Shown here piece after piece: positions 1 through 8,133 of a stretch of DNA of 39,069 nucleotides; position 1 is the first letter of the stretch; each line of letters opens with the position of its first letter. A program made the position numbers and the translations under genes. The notes under the pieces are model-generated. The model searched no databases, was not told the origin of the DNA, and saw only the letters and a program-made list of their open reading frames with translations. The DNA is taken from NCBI GenBank assembly GCA_905480545.1, contig CAJQQR010000055.1, forward strand, positions 1 to 39,069, read 5' to 3'. This DNA comes from an uncultured Pirellulaceae bacterium (GTDB lineage: Bacteria > Planctomycetota > Planctomycetia > Pirellulales > Pirellulaceae).

Positions 1-429
1 AAAAAAGCTGCGGAACAAGCCGTTCATCTCGGCCGTTGGGTCATTGGCGAGGACAGTGGGCTATGCGTGGCTGCATTAAAGGGAGCACCCGGAATCTATT
101 CTGCTCGGTTTGCCGGCGAATCGGCGAACGACGATGACAACAACGAAAAACTGATTCGGGAACTTGACGGTCAAAAAGACCGCAGCGCAAACTACATCAG
201 TCATATTGCATTGTCTGACCCCAAGGGCGAAATCTTGCTGAACGTGGAAGCCAAATGTTTTGGTCGAATTGTTGATGAGCGTCGCGGTACATCAGGTTTC
301 GGATATGATCCATTTTTTGAGGTACCGGAGTACGGATTGACGATGGCTCAACTGGGTAGCTCGGTCAAATCAATTATTAGCCATCGTGCTAAAGCCATGC
401 GAAAATTCCTGAGGAAGTTCCTGCACTGA
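1..429 (+). CDS. rdgB: RdgB/HAM1-type XTP/dITP diphosphatase, 5'-truncated by the window edge
   Basis: The reading frame is open from base 1, so the N-terminus lies outside the window and about 142 C-terminal residues are visible. The family hydrolyses non-canonical purine nucleoside triphosphates (XTP, dITP, ITP) to monophosphate and pyrophosphate in the cytoplasm, keeping them out of DNA. Visible family signatures are the GEDSGLCV segment followed by LKGAPGIYSARFAG (catalytic Asp and substrate loop), the GFGYDPFF motif, and a C-terminal SHRAKAM segment equivalent to the usual SHRGKA motif. A 51-base gap separates it from rsmE on the same strand, so the two may be co-transcribed. Identification is strong; only the start is missing. 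Confidence 0.93.
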   Translation, partial: KKAAEQAVHLGRWVIGEDSGLCVAALKGAPGIYSARFAGESANDDDNNEKLIRELDGQKDRSANYISHIALSDPKGEILLNVEAKCFGRIVDERRGTSGFGYDPFFEVPEYGLTMAQLGSSVKSIISHRAKAMRKFLRKFLH

Positions 430-480
430 AAAGCAGCGACGCAATGCTGTTAATAACTTTGCCTTAAAACAGAACGCCAA

Positions 481-1197
481 GTGAATATTATTCTTTTTGA
501 GGATCGCGAAATGGGGCTCCCATTTCGACGCGGTGATCAGCGTGTGATTCATATGCTCGATGTGCTGAGGCGGAAATTGGGCGAATCAACAGATGTTGGA
601 ATCGTGGATGGCCCACGTGGTAAAGCGGTTTTGAAATCAGTCAATGACCAATTCGTTGAGCTTGAGTTTGAATGGAATAACGAACCCGCAATGCTGATGC
701 CCATCGATTTGGTTGTTGGGATTTCTCGACCGCAGACGAGCAGGAAAGTCTTGCAAGAGGCGACCAGTCTTGGCGTTCGGCGTATTTTGTTTGTTCATAC
801 CGAACGAGGTGAGCCATCTTACGCGACGTCAAAGCTCTGGACGACAAACGAATGGCAGCGACTGGTTCGTGGTGGCGTCGAGCAGGCGTTTACCACTCGA
901 TTTCCGGATATTGAAATCGGTGTTGAATTGGCTGACGGCATTGCTGCCACAAATTCCGTGGATACACGGATCTGCCTGGATAATTATGAATCGCCATTGG
1001 GTTTATTGGACGCGGCAAATTCTGCGGAAGCGATTGTATTGGCCATTGGTTCGGAGCGTGGTTGGTCCGAAAATGAACGGAATCTTTTTAGGGACAACGG
1101 ATTCACTCTGGCGCATTTGGGTGAACGCCCACTCCGAACGGAGACAGCGGCGATTGCAGCGATCAGCATTGTGGCGGCCAGAATGCATCGGCTTTGA
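481..1197 (+). CDS. rsmE: RsmE, 16S rRNA (uracil1498-N3)-methyltransferase
   Basis: 238 residues, the normal length for RsmE, a SPOUT-class enzyme that uses SAM to methylate N3 of U1498 in 16S rRNA of the 30S subunit. The N-terminal PUA-like part carries HMLDVLRRKLGE and VDGPRGKAVL, as expected for residues about 20-50. The C-terminal SAM-binding knot is clear: IGSERGWSENE, then LAHLGERPLRTETAAIAA, which matches the LGxRILRTETA signature. The start is GTG at 481. The next in-frame ATG at 511 would remove conserved N-terminal residues, so GTG is preferred despite a weak ribosome-binding site. The gene follows the rdgB-like gene closely, and a long non-coding stretch comes after it. Confidence 0.92.
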   Translation: MNIILFEDREMGLPFRRGDQRVIHMLDVLRRKLGESTDVGIVDGPRGKAVLKSVNDQFVELEFEWNNEPAMLMPIDLVVGISRPQTSRKVLQEATSLGVRRILFVHTERGEPSYATSKLWTTNEWQRLVRGGVEQAFTTRFPDIEIGVELADGIAATNSVDTRICLDNYESPLGLLDAANSAEAIVLAIGSERGWSENERNLFRDNGFTLAHLGERPLRTETAAIAAISIVAARMHRL

Positions 1198-1693
1198 TTC
1201 AGGGGAGCCGCTGGAGTTTCACGATCAGAAATAATTCGGCCGGTTATGTGTTACATCGGGCTGTTGTTTCGAGTTAAAAGGCAAGCCCTCTGCCTCTCTA
1301 TGAATGCGTTTGGCGCGGTATGGGGTCGCGGCTGCCTGTTGGTTACGCCGTAGGTAAGTGTTCGACTGGCGTCAGCGTTTTTTGGGGCCTCCTTCGGAGC
1401 CAGAGCGTAATGCAAATGTTTGTTCGCGACTTCCGTGCTTGGCGGTATGGATCGTGTTTATCTCGCGGACGAGCGCTGAGGCCGTTGATCCTGATTTCTA
1501 GCGGTTATTGATGTCCAATCAGGCGTCATATCCGTATGAGAATCCATCAGGTTTAGCCGGATTATGGAAAAGCGTCGTTCGTCGGACAGGAGGAGGTTCA
1601 TGAACAAAATTCGACGACCGTGATGTTCTGTGACGCTGGAATGCCGATAAGTGCTGAGGGCATATTGAATAAAATATCGTGTATATTGGTGTC
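1198..1693. other. Intergenic region, 496 bases, no recognised gene
   Basis: No open frame here looks like a real gene. A 63-codon frame at 1320-1511 has low-complexity composition and no recognisable motif. The stretch seems somewhat richer in G+C than its neighbours. It contains a short imperfect hairpin around 1385-1400 (GGCCTCC / GGAGCC with a bulge) and, at its end, a strong ribosome-binding site in front of a seven-codon frame at 1600. It may be the leader of the DUF1501 gene or a degraded sequence. I cannot tell which. Confidence 0.4.
1600..1623 (+). promoter_or_regulatory. Possible leader mini-ORF (MNKIRRP) with a strong Shine-Dalgarno
   Basis: AGGAGGAGG at about 1588-1596 is one of the best ribosome-binding sites in the window, yet the ATG it serves (1600) opens a frame of only seven codons ending in TGA at 1621. 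It sits about 70 bases upstream of the DUF1501 start. GTCGT before it and ACGAC after it could pair around the site. It could be a leader peptide, or simply chance. Confidence 0.25.
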
Positions 1694-3115
1694 ATGGCGA
1701 ATCCATCGAAAATTCCCGAATCGATTTCCCGACGACAGCTCATCCACGCTGGTGGCATTGCTGCGTTGGGATTGTCTTTGCCTGAGTTACTTTTTGCTGA
1801 CGAGAGCCGGGACCTTTTGGCTGAGCAAAAGAAATCTTCTCGCAAAGGTGCACCGCGTGCCACGAGCTGCATTTTTATTCATCAATATGGCGGGCTAAGC
1901 CAGCTTGATTCGTGGGACCCAAAACCCAATTCCCCCAGTGAAATCCGCGGGCCATACCGCCCAATTCAAACAGCAACTCCTGGTTTTCAGGTTTGCGAGT
2001 TAATGCCGCGTTTGGCGACGCTTTCTGAAAAATATGCGGTAATTCGTTCGATGTCACACCGCAATGCCCAGCATGATCAAGCAAATGCGATGATGCTTGC
2101 CGGGAAAATAGAGCCCAAAAAGGATGATCCTTCATTTGGGGCGATGGTGACCAAGCTGAGTCCATCGACGGCAAAAATCCCGCCACATTTGTGGTTGCAA
2201 AAATATGGCGGCGGAGCCGCTCCGCCTGAACCAACCTATATGACAGGCGGATTTCTCGGTGCAAAGTATGCACCAATGCTGATTGGAAAAACCCATGAAG
2301 ACAATCCGGCATCAAAGGACTTTCGCGTTCGCGCCTTCGATACGAATGCTCAGGTTACCCTTTCGCAATTGAAGTCTCGGTGGAATTTGAGCCAACAGCT
2401 CGATCAACTTGCTCCCGTAGGTGAAGCAAGCGAATTTGAAAGCCATGAACTTTATCAGCAAAAGTCGGTCGAGTTGCTTCAAGGGTCCGAGGCAAGGCGA
2501 GCTTTCGACATCGAGAAGGAATCCGATGCTGTTCGCGATCGGTACGGACGCAATCCACTGGGGCAAAATTTGGTGATGGCGAGGCGGTTGATCGAATCTG
2601 GCGCACGGCTAGTCAATGTATTGGCTTGGACTGGGCTTGCGCCTAAAGAAAAATTTGTCAGCGTCGAAACATGGGACATGCACGGAAATGCGGATGTTGG
2701 GATTTTTGAAAACGGCTGGAACGGCTTGCCCTTTGCATTGCCGCGTGCAGATCAGGCGGTGGCCGCTTTATTAAATGATCTTGAAGATCGCGGACTATTG
2801 GAAACCACCTTGGTCGTGTTGTGTGGTGAGTTCGGAAGGACGCCTAAAATCCGAAAGGGTGCCAAGCGTATCGGGAGGGACCATTGGCCAAATTGTTATT
2901 CGGCAATGATTGCTGGCGGGGGTGTTCGAGGGGGAGTCGTTTACGGGGAATCGGACAAGCATTCGGCGTATGTGCAATCGAATCCGGTCAACCTTGAGGA
3001 TTTTACTGCAACGCTATTTGCGGCCATGAACATTTCCCCAACGTCGCGACTGAGCCCCGATGGTTTTACGATTCCGGCAAGTAACGGTCGAGTGATCCCG
3101 GAATTGCTAAAGTGA
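1694..3115 (+). CDS. DUF1501 family exported protein with Tat-type signal
   Basis: 473 residues from the ATG at 1694. The same frame could also start at GTG 1679, but that start has no ribosome-binding site. DUF1501 proteins have an alkaline-phosphatase/sulfatase-like fold and are very abundant in planctomycetes. Their reaction is not established. The N-terminus carries SRRQLIHAGGIAALGLSLPELLFA, a twin-arginine-style signal with a hydrophobic core, so export is expected. Typical blocks follow: IHQYGGLSQLDSWDPKP, SMSHRNAQHDQAN, WDMHGN, VVLCGEFGRTPKI and GRDHWPN near the C-terminus. Most planctomycete DUF1501 genes sit beside a DUF1549/DUF1553 cytochrome-like partner; none is present here, so this is a solitary copy. 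It converges with the next gene across only 16 bases. Confidence 0.88.
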   Translation: MANPSKIPESISRRQLIHAGGIAALGLSLPELLFADESRDLLAEQKKSSRKGAPRATSCIFIHQYGGLSQLDSWDPKPNSPSEIRGPYRPIQTATPGFQVCELMPRLATLSEKYAVIRSMSHRNAQHDQANAMMLAGKIEPKKDDPSFGAMVTKLSPSTAKIPPHLWLQKYGGGAAPPEPTYMTGGFLGAKYAPMLIGKTHEDNPASKDFRVRAFDTNAQVTLSQLKSRWNLSQQLDQLAPVGEASEFESHELYQQKSVELLQGSEARRAFDIEKESDAVRDRYGRNPLGQNLVMARRLIESGARLVNVLAWTGLAPKEKFVSVETWDMHGNADVGIFENGWNGLPFALPRADQAVAALLNDLEDRGLLETTLVVLCGEFGRTPKIRKGAKRIGRDHWPNCYSAMIAGGGVRGGVVYGESDKHSAYVQSNPVNLEDFTATLFAAMNISPTSRLSPDGFTIPASNGRVIPELLK

Positions 3116-3131
3116 GTGGGTGATTCTGGTG

Positions 3132-4490
3132 TCAAAATCCCAGACCAACGCCGTCTAGACGTTGTGATGCAATTCGACCATCTTTTGGATACAGAACGTC
3201 TCGGTAGCGACCCTCCCAATCCTTGTTTCCTTCAGGGCAATATTGCCGACCATTGCCTTCAATGGCGGCAACGGTAGGAATGTGTGCAGCGAGGCTTGCG
3301 GAATGAAGAAAGTTATGGCCAATACAGGTTAAGTCCTGAACGCAAAGAAACATGTCGAACTTCTGCGCCGCCGCCGCCATCAACAGAGAACCGGTCTGAC
3401 CTTTACAGGCTTTTAAAGCAACGCCGGAATAGCCTTGTTCTTTTGCAAGCAATAACGTTTCGTAGTCAATCAGGGACTCGTCAATCACAACAGGCTTGAT
3501 TTTTGCCGCTTCATGAACGGTATTTTGTGGATGTTGTTTTAGATCGCGATGAGTTGGTTGTTCGATGTATTGAATCCGATTAAATCCATCGGGGTTCCTG
3601 CGTCTGATGACCTCCAGGAATTCCACAACGTAGTCAATCGAAGCGCATTTCTCATTGAAGTCCAATGAGTAGCACCAATCAACGCAGCCTCGGTCGAGTT
3701 GAACTGTTTTTGCAGCAGAATCAATATCGAGAACACGTTCGACGTCCCAGTCAAAATCGTCCCCTGCCAATTTGATTTTTAAGTGCGTTAGTCCATCACG
3801 GACGATCCAGTCTCCCAGAAGTTCCGGGAAATCATGACCCGATAGAGTCTTTCCCCATTCGCCAAAAATTGGGTCAAGTGCACCAACAAGATGATAGAGC
3901 GGCAAATCGGCCCGAGGTTTTTCGTTTACAAATTCGGATAGGTATCGACCGGAAAACTCGTTATCGAGGAAAGTTGATAGATCTTGTTTCAAGAATTCCT
4001 TGCCAAGCGTCTGGAATGAACTTCGATTGTGGAGTTTTCCAAATGCGTCGTGAATCGCTGCATCAAGCGGACTGGCTGCGACCATTTTGGCCAGTTGTGG
4101 CATCGGTTCAATTGCCGGATCCGTTTCTTTCAAGTCGTCAAATGCATTACATGAAAGTTGTTTCAGTTTATGTTCAAACTCGAACAGCAGCGGAATGGGA
4201 TGCTCGAAATTCGGAAATTCTCTTGCCAATTCACAAGTCTTGTCGGCCATCGAGATCATCGCTTGAAGAGTGTCTTCACTCGAAACAACTTGCGATGGCC
4301 ATGCCCAAATGTTTCCCATCGTCATCGAGCCATGCCCAGTGGCGGACTTTCCCTGTTCATCTTCGATCGTAAGGTCGACGTGATAAACCCAAACGTGCTC
4401 AACGATACGCCCACCGAATTTCATTGGTGTCCGATAGTCAAACGATTCTTTGTAATGAGATACGTCTTTGATCGAGTACTTTTGCATCAT
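3132..4490 (-). CDS. Enolase-superfamily enzyme (mandelate racemase/muconate lactonizing type)
   Basis: 452 residues. The C-terminal barrel keeps the expected acid-base and metal residues in order: LKIKL (Lys238 and Lys240, the KxK pair), Asp277 in SLDFNE, Glu310 in YIEQPT, Asp337-Glu338 in VIDES, and Lys360 in ALKACKGQ. This pattern fits the muconate-lactonizing subgroup, whose members abstract an alpha-proton from a carboxylate in racemisation, cycloisomerisation or dehydration. The substrate cannot be assigned. The N-terminal capping domain is longer than usual and contains a region (about 155-190) I do not recognise. Two ATGs stand together at the start; a GAGG element lies just upstream. 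No metabolic genes are adjacent, so context gives no clue to the pathway. Confidence 0.8.
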   Translation of the reverse strand: MMQKYSIKDVSHYKESFDYRTPMKFGGRIVEHVWVYHVDLTIEDEQGKSATGHGSMTMGNIWAWPSQVVSSEDTLQAMISMADKTCELAREFPNFEHPIPLLFEFEHKLKQLSCNAFDDLKETDPAIEPMPQLAKMVAASPLDAAIHDAFGKLHNRSSFQTLGKEFLKQDLSTFLDNEFSGRYLSEFVNEKPRADLPLYHLVGALDPIFGEWGKTLSGHDFPELLGDWIVRDGLTHLKIKLAGDDFDWDVERVLDIDSAAKTVQLDRGCVDWCYSLDFNEKCASIDYVVEFLEVIRRRNPDGFNRIQYIEQPTHRDLKQHPQNTVHEAAKIKPVVIDESLIDYETLLLAKEQGYSGVALKACKGQTGSLLMAAAAQKFDMFLCVQDLTCIGHNFLHSASLAAHIPTVAAIEGNGRQYCPEGNKDWEGRYRDVLYPKDGRIASQRLDGVGLGF

Positions 4491-4647
4491 TGCAGCCTCG
4501 GAATAAAGACAGATATGTTATCACGCTGCAGAAGCGGCCGTTAGTGGCAGACAGGGCTTGTGACACTTCCTGGCTTAGGATTCGGGCGAAGTGGCAAGCC
4601 GAAATAAGACACGATTGATCAAGATGAATTCGTAAGCCGAAAAAAAG

Positions 4648-5280
4648 CTACACAATCCCTTTTCGAACAGCCCAAACAGCGGCTTGCGTTCGATCTGAAA
4701 CACCAACTTTCCTCAGGATATGTTGGACATGCTCTTTGACCGTCTCGTATGATATTTCAAGCGTTGAAGCGATTTCTTTGTTGGTTTGGCCGAATGTCAA
4801 TTGCTTGAGAATCTCACTTTCCCTCTGTGTGAGTGGGACTTCAATATCTGAGTTCAGACGCGGAGTTGCCAACGCCCCACTAACACGACGAAGTTCGTCA
4901 CGAGTCCATACCGTTTCGCCCTCCGCAACCCGAGTGATCGAATCGATGAGTGATTCCTTTGAAACGCCCTTCAATATGTAACCTGCTGCTCCCAATGCTA
5001 CCGCACGGGCGATATACGTTGGATTGCTGTAGGTCGAAAAAAGAAGGATGGCCAAGTTCGGCATTTCCAGTTTAAGGCGGCTCAAACAATTGAGTCCGTC
5101 TCCGCCCGCCATACGCACATCAAGTAAGACGACCTGTGCGGATATCAATGAAACAAGGCTAACGGCCTGCTCACCCGTTGCAGCTTCACCAACGATTTCA
5201 ACATTCGAACCCTCAAACATTCGCTCAAGGCCTCGACGGACAACCATGTGATCATCCACAACTATAATTCGAATTGACAT
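4648..5280 (-). CDS. NarL/FixJ-family response regulator (orphan)
   Basis: 210 residues. An N-terminal receiver domain (about 1-120) has the acidic pair Asp9-Asp10, the phospho-acceptor Asp54 in VVLLDVRM, Thr83/Ser82 in the switch position and Lys104. A C-terminal LuxR-type helix-turn-helix (about 148-208) shows LTQRESEILKQLTFGQTNKEIASTLEISYETVKEHVQHILRK (positions about 149-190). Such proteins bind DNA as phosphorylated dimers. No histidine kinase is encoded in this window, so the partner must lie elsewhere. The gene has its own upstream region containing a short inverted repeat (5316-5330) that could be an autoregulatory site. The gene ends 157 bases before the enolase-superfamily gene on the same strand. 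Confidence 0.93.
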   Translation of the reverse strand: MSIRIIVVDDHMVVRRGLERMFEGSNVEIVGEAATGEQAVSLVSLISAQVVLLDVRMAGGDGLNCLSRLKLEMPNLAILLFSTYSNPTYIARAVALGAAGYILKGVSKESLIDSITRVAEGETVWTRDELRRVSGALATPRLNSDIEVPLTQRESEILKQLTFGQTNKEIASTLEISYETVKEHVQHILRKVGVSDRTQAAVWAVRKGIV

Positions 5281-5315
5281 TTCTAAATTGCGTTGCCGAT
5301 ATTAAATACACTTAA

Positions 5316-5330
5316 CTAACTCGCAGTTAG
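5316..5330. promoter_or_regulatory. Inverted repeat upstream of the response regulator
   Basis: CTAACT-CGC-AGTTAG is a perfect 6-base inverted repeat with a 3-base centre, 35 bases upstream of the response regulator start. LuxR/NarL-type proteins often bind such short palindromes, so an autoregulatory operator is possible. A second palindrome, AGATTTTAAAATCT, lies at 5446-5459 in the same intergenic region. Function is inferred only. Confidence 0.3.
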
Positions 5331-5548
5331 CGACTCCTCCCCGACGATTCGAGCGTGATCACAACAATCCGTGTGTTGCCAAAAACTTCACCAAAGTCGA
5401 CGGAAATTTCCGTTGCAATGAAAAATCCCCTAATAAAGGTTTAACAGATTTTAAAATCTTTACCCAGTCCTAACCCCAGATAATACTGACTCGTTGCGGC
5501 AGGGCTGGACTGCAAAGCGAATGTCTAACATTTGATTTGTCGATGGAT

Positions 5549-6016
5549 TTATTGCTGAGTTTCAAGAATGAACTCTCTTTGATGGTTCCCCAAAGCGTGG
5601 ATTTTCAGCGTCCAAAACAATTCGGGCAAGCAACTTGTGAATTTCTCACCCCATTCTACGAGATGAATCCCGGGTTTTTCTACGATCTCTTCAAACCCGA
5701 CTTCGAAAATTTGGTCTTCGTCGTCGAATCGATAGAAATCAAAGTGGTTAATCGATAAATTGTTTCTGCCGATGTAGTGTTGATGAAGCGAGAACGTTGG
5801 ACTGGAGACTTCGTCTGCATTCACACCCAGCGATTGGCAGAGAAAGCGGGAAAACGTGGTTTTGCCTGCTCCCAAGGTTCCGGTAAGGCAGATCGTCAGG
5901 CTCATCGTTTGCTCAAGTTCGTGAAGGATCATTTGGCTGAAGTGGTTAGCAAATTCTTGAGTCTCCTCGATGTCATTCACCAAGCGGGTGAACGTTTCTT
6001 CATTCGAGTTTTTCAT
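5549..6016 (-). CDS. tsaE: TsaE, tRNA t6A biosynthesis ATPase
   Basis: 155 residues, the normal length. TsaE is the P-loop ATPase that works with TsaB and TsaD to put threonylcarbamoyl groups on A37 of ANN-decoding tRNAs. Walker A is GTLGAGKT (46-53). The family blocks SSPTFSL, HFDFYRFDD and LVEWGEKF follow in order. The start codon shares its first base with the last base of the upstream stop (TGATG), so translation is probably coupled to the CinA/adenylyltransferase fusion gene. TsaB and TsaD are not in this window. Confidence 0.93.
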   Translation of the reverse strand: MKNSNEETFTRLVNDIEETQEFANHFSQMILHELEQTMSLTICLTGTLGAGKTTFSRFLCQSLGVNADEVSSPTFSLHQHYIGRNNLSINHFDFYRFDDEDQIFEVGFEEIVEKPGIHLVEWGEKFTSCLPELFWTLKIHALGNHQREFILETQQ

Positions 6017-7194
6017 CAGATGCCCTCCGTCTGTTGTGAACGACGTTTTCGGATTGCTGTTGAGGAAGAATCATTTCGGTATTCAGCCTCTGAAACTTCT
6101 TGGCAGAGACTCATCAGTTTTGCAGGTAGGTTCATGTCCGTTAAGGATTGAAATACCCCGGATCGAAGTCGCCCAAATACAAGAAATCGGCATTGGTTGT
6201 CTGAAATGACGTCGAGTGCGTGGGCCAATCCGGTTTGACCTCCATAATATTGGGGATCAGCGATTCGAAGGACGGTATCGATTCCGACTATAAATACGGC
6301 TCCTGGAAACAAATTGGCTTTTTCGGTAAAGGTTGCGGCCCCAGTGAGCCATAATTTTTTGTTTTGAAATTGCATTTTTCGATCTCGGATGCTGAGAAAG
6401 TCCAGCGGGGGTTTATCGGCATTGAGAATCGTCATCTCGAATTCAGTTTCTGTTCCCAGGATTTGTGCGGCGACATGGGACATCTGAACATGCCCATCAT
6501 GCAGCGGATTGAAGGAACCTGAAAGCAACCCGGTTCCGTGCCAGAACTTTTTGTCAGGTTCCTCCGGAGATTTAAAGTACTTCACTTCGGTTTCTGCAAG
6601 GCACTTCGCGCTGCAACCCGCAAAAACGTCGACCCAGTTTTTTGGGGCGTCCACTTCATCAAACCGGAATTGAAGATCGAGAATCTCATTTTGAATTGGA
6701 GGATCGATGCCAGCCTGTTTAGCGATTTCGTTCAGAATGAGATCGCAAACGAGGGATTCCTTTTCCTCTCTGGATAAAAAGCCCTTTTTAAGCTTTGCAG
6801 AAAACAGACTTGTCTTGTTTGGTCGTTGCGATGCGATAAAGCAGCGGTGTTCACCCTGTTGGGGATCAGCAGTTTGGAGATCAGCAGTGCAGGCAATGGA
6901 CGCCAGAGAGCCACGTGTTTTCTGTTTGCGAAACGACGGCCGCATAAATCCGCTTGCTGCCATGATTTTCGCGGTTGATGCCGAACAGATTGATTCGGGC
7001 TGGGCTCCGATAAAATCGGTTAGTGACTCGTGGGAATGCGGAACAATCGCCTCGGAAACGGTTTTTGAGGCGTTAGGTAAGGACAACAAATCCTCAATCA
7101 CCTTTGCTCCGCCACCGGTGATAACGAGATTAAGCTTGAGTCCGGAGTCATGAATCTCCGATATTAGACGTTTCCGGCGAATTGAGTCAAACAT
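6016..7194 (-). CDS. Fusion: CinA-like (PncC-type) domain + NMN/NaMN adenylyltransferase-like domain
   Basis: 392 residues from ATG 7194; an in-frame TTG at 7203 is the alternative. Residues about 15-165 resemble the C-terminal domain of CinA/PncC (NMN deamidase): ITGGGAKVIEDLL matches the TGGxxA block, and VPHSHESLTDFIG and the IACTADLQTADPQQGEHRCFIAS stretch fit later blocks. The catalytic Ser of the usual ESCTGG motif is not present (it reads LVITGG), so deamidase activity is doubtful. Residues about 225-390 form a nucleotidyltransferase: GSFNPLHDGH matches the GxFxPxHxGH ATP site, and SSSTAIRK matches the C-terminal SSTxIR motif. The whole may adenylylate NMN or NaMN in NAD synthesis, with the first domain sensing a ligand. 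That role is inferred. Confidence 0.72.
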   Translation of the reverse strand: MFDSIRRKRLISEIHDSGLKLNLVITGGGAKVIEDLLSLPNASKTVSEAIVPHSHESLTDFIGAQPESICSASTAKIMAASGFMRPSFRKQKTRGSLASIACTADLQTADPQQGEHRCFIASQRPNKTSLFSAKLKKGFLSREEKESLVCDLILNEIAKQAGIDPPIQNEILDLQFRFDEVDAPKNWVDVFAGCSAKCLAETEVKYFKSPEEPDKKFWHGTGLLSGSFNPLHDGHVQMSHVAAQILGTETEFEMTILNADKPPLDFLSIRDRKMQFQNKKLWLTGAATFTEKANLFPGAVFIVGIDTVLRIADPQYYGGQTGLAHALDVISDNQCRFLVFGRLRSGVFQSLTDMNLPAKLMSLCQEVSEAEYRNDSSSTAIRKRRSQQTEGI

Positions 7195-7244
7195 CTGCGG
7201 CAAATGCCAGTTTCCTTGGCTAGTTTGAAAAGAATGTGATGTTA

Positions 7245-7273
7245 TTGACCTTTTTTTCGATGGACGATATCCT
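7245..7273 (+). promoter_or_regulatory. Sigma-70-type promoter for rpsB
   Basis: TTGACC (7245-7250) and TATCCT (7268-7273) are separated by exactly 17 bases. The predicted transcript starts near 7280 and has a leader of about 110 bases before rpsB. The leader can fold a small hairpin (AGGTTT 7335-7340 with GAACCT 7351-7356), which might be an S2-responsive structure, though no known rpsB leader motif was recognised. Confidence 0.5.
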
Positions 7274-7392
7274 ATTGGATTGGATTTTTCGGCCTACGGG
7301 TCGTGTTTTATTACTTTATTCATCTCAACGGCTAAGGTTTCTGTGTCAAGGAACCTCGAATACGACGTCCGATTGAGAAGGGAGATTTTGCA

Positions 7393-8133
7393 TTGGCAAA
7401 CATTGTACAAGATTTAATCGAGGCAGGCGTTCATTTCGGACACCGTGTCAGCCGCTGGAACCCAAAGATGTCTCCGTACATCTACGGTCGTAAAAACGCG
7501 GTCCACATTATCGATATCCGCGAAACTGTTCGTGGACTCTTGAGAGCTAAAAAGTATTTGGCTCAGGTCGCTTCAGGTGGAAGTTTGATTTTGTTCGTGG
7601 GAACAAAACGCCAGGCTGGCAGCATCATCGAGCGAGAAGCTTCTCGCTGTAACATGCCGTTCGTATCTGAACGATGGTTGGGTGGAGCACTCACCAACTT
7701 TCGAACCATTCGCAGTCGAATGAGTCGATTGGAAGAACTGGAAAGAATCCGCGAAAGTGATGAGCTTTCTCAGTATTCAAAGAAGATGCAGTCATCGCTC
7801 AATCGTGAATACCGCAAGATGTATCGAAACTTGAACGGTCTTCGTCACATGAATCGCATGCCAGAGTGCCTCGTGATCGTCGATCCAAACAAAGAAAAGA
7901 ATGCTTTGCGAGAAGCAAAGGGTCTTGGCATTTCTACCGTGGCATTGATTGATACCGATTGCGACCCGGATTTGGTTGACTTGCCGATTCCTGGCAATGA
8001 TGACGGAATTCGCTCAATCGACTTGATCATGCAAAACTTGGCAGATGCCGTCATCGCCGGATCAAAATCAATTGAAGCGGTCAAAGGAAAAGATGCGCCA
8101 GCGGCTCCGGCAGCTGAACCTTCTAAGGAGTAG
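7393..8133 (+). CDS. rpsB: 30S ribosomal protein S2
   Basis: 246 residues. S2 binds the 30S head-body junction and is needed for S1 recruitment. The N-terminus [29 protein letters not shown] and the block FVGTKRQAG, then [14 protein letters not shown], then [13 protein letters not shown] are all standard S2 signatures. Translation starts at TTG 7393, preceded by the strong ribosome-binding site AAGGGAGA; no ATG fits. The C-terminus ends in an Ala/Pro-rich tail ([14 protein letters not shown]). It leads the rpsB-tsf-pyrH-frr block that is conserved across bacteria. Confidence 0.97.
   Translation: MANIVQDLIEAGVHFGHRVSRWNPKMSPYIYGRKNAVHIIDIRETVRGLLRAKKYLAQVASGGSLILFVGTKRQAGSIIEREASRCNMPFVSERWLGGALTNFRTIRSRMSRLEELERIRESDELSQYSKKMQSSLNREYRKMYRNLNGLRHMNRMPECLVIVDPNKEKNALREAKGLGISTVALIDTDCDPDLVDLPIPGNDDGIRSIDLIMQNLADAVIAGSKSIEAVKGKDAPAAPAAEPSKE

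Noticed and set aside
713..1234. 173-codon plus-strand frame overlapping rsmE
   Set aside because: It lies in another frame of a well-identified gene and its translation is not protein-like.
1320..1511. 63-codon frame between rsmE and the DUF1501 gene
   Set aside because: There is no ribosome-binding site, no recognisable motif, and the composition is that of non-coding DNA.
5415..5428. Sigma-54-like GG-N10-GC on the minus strand upstream of the response regulator
   Set aside because: The -24 box is poor (GGATTT), it lies about 125 bases from the start codon, and such a match is expected by chance.
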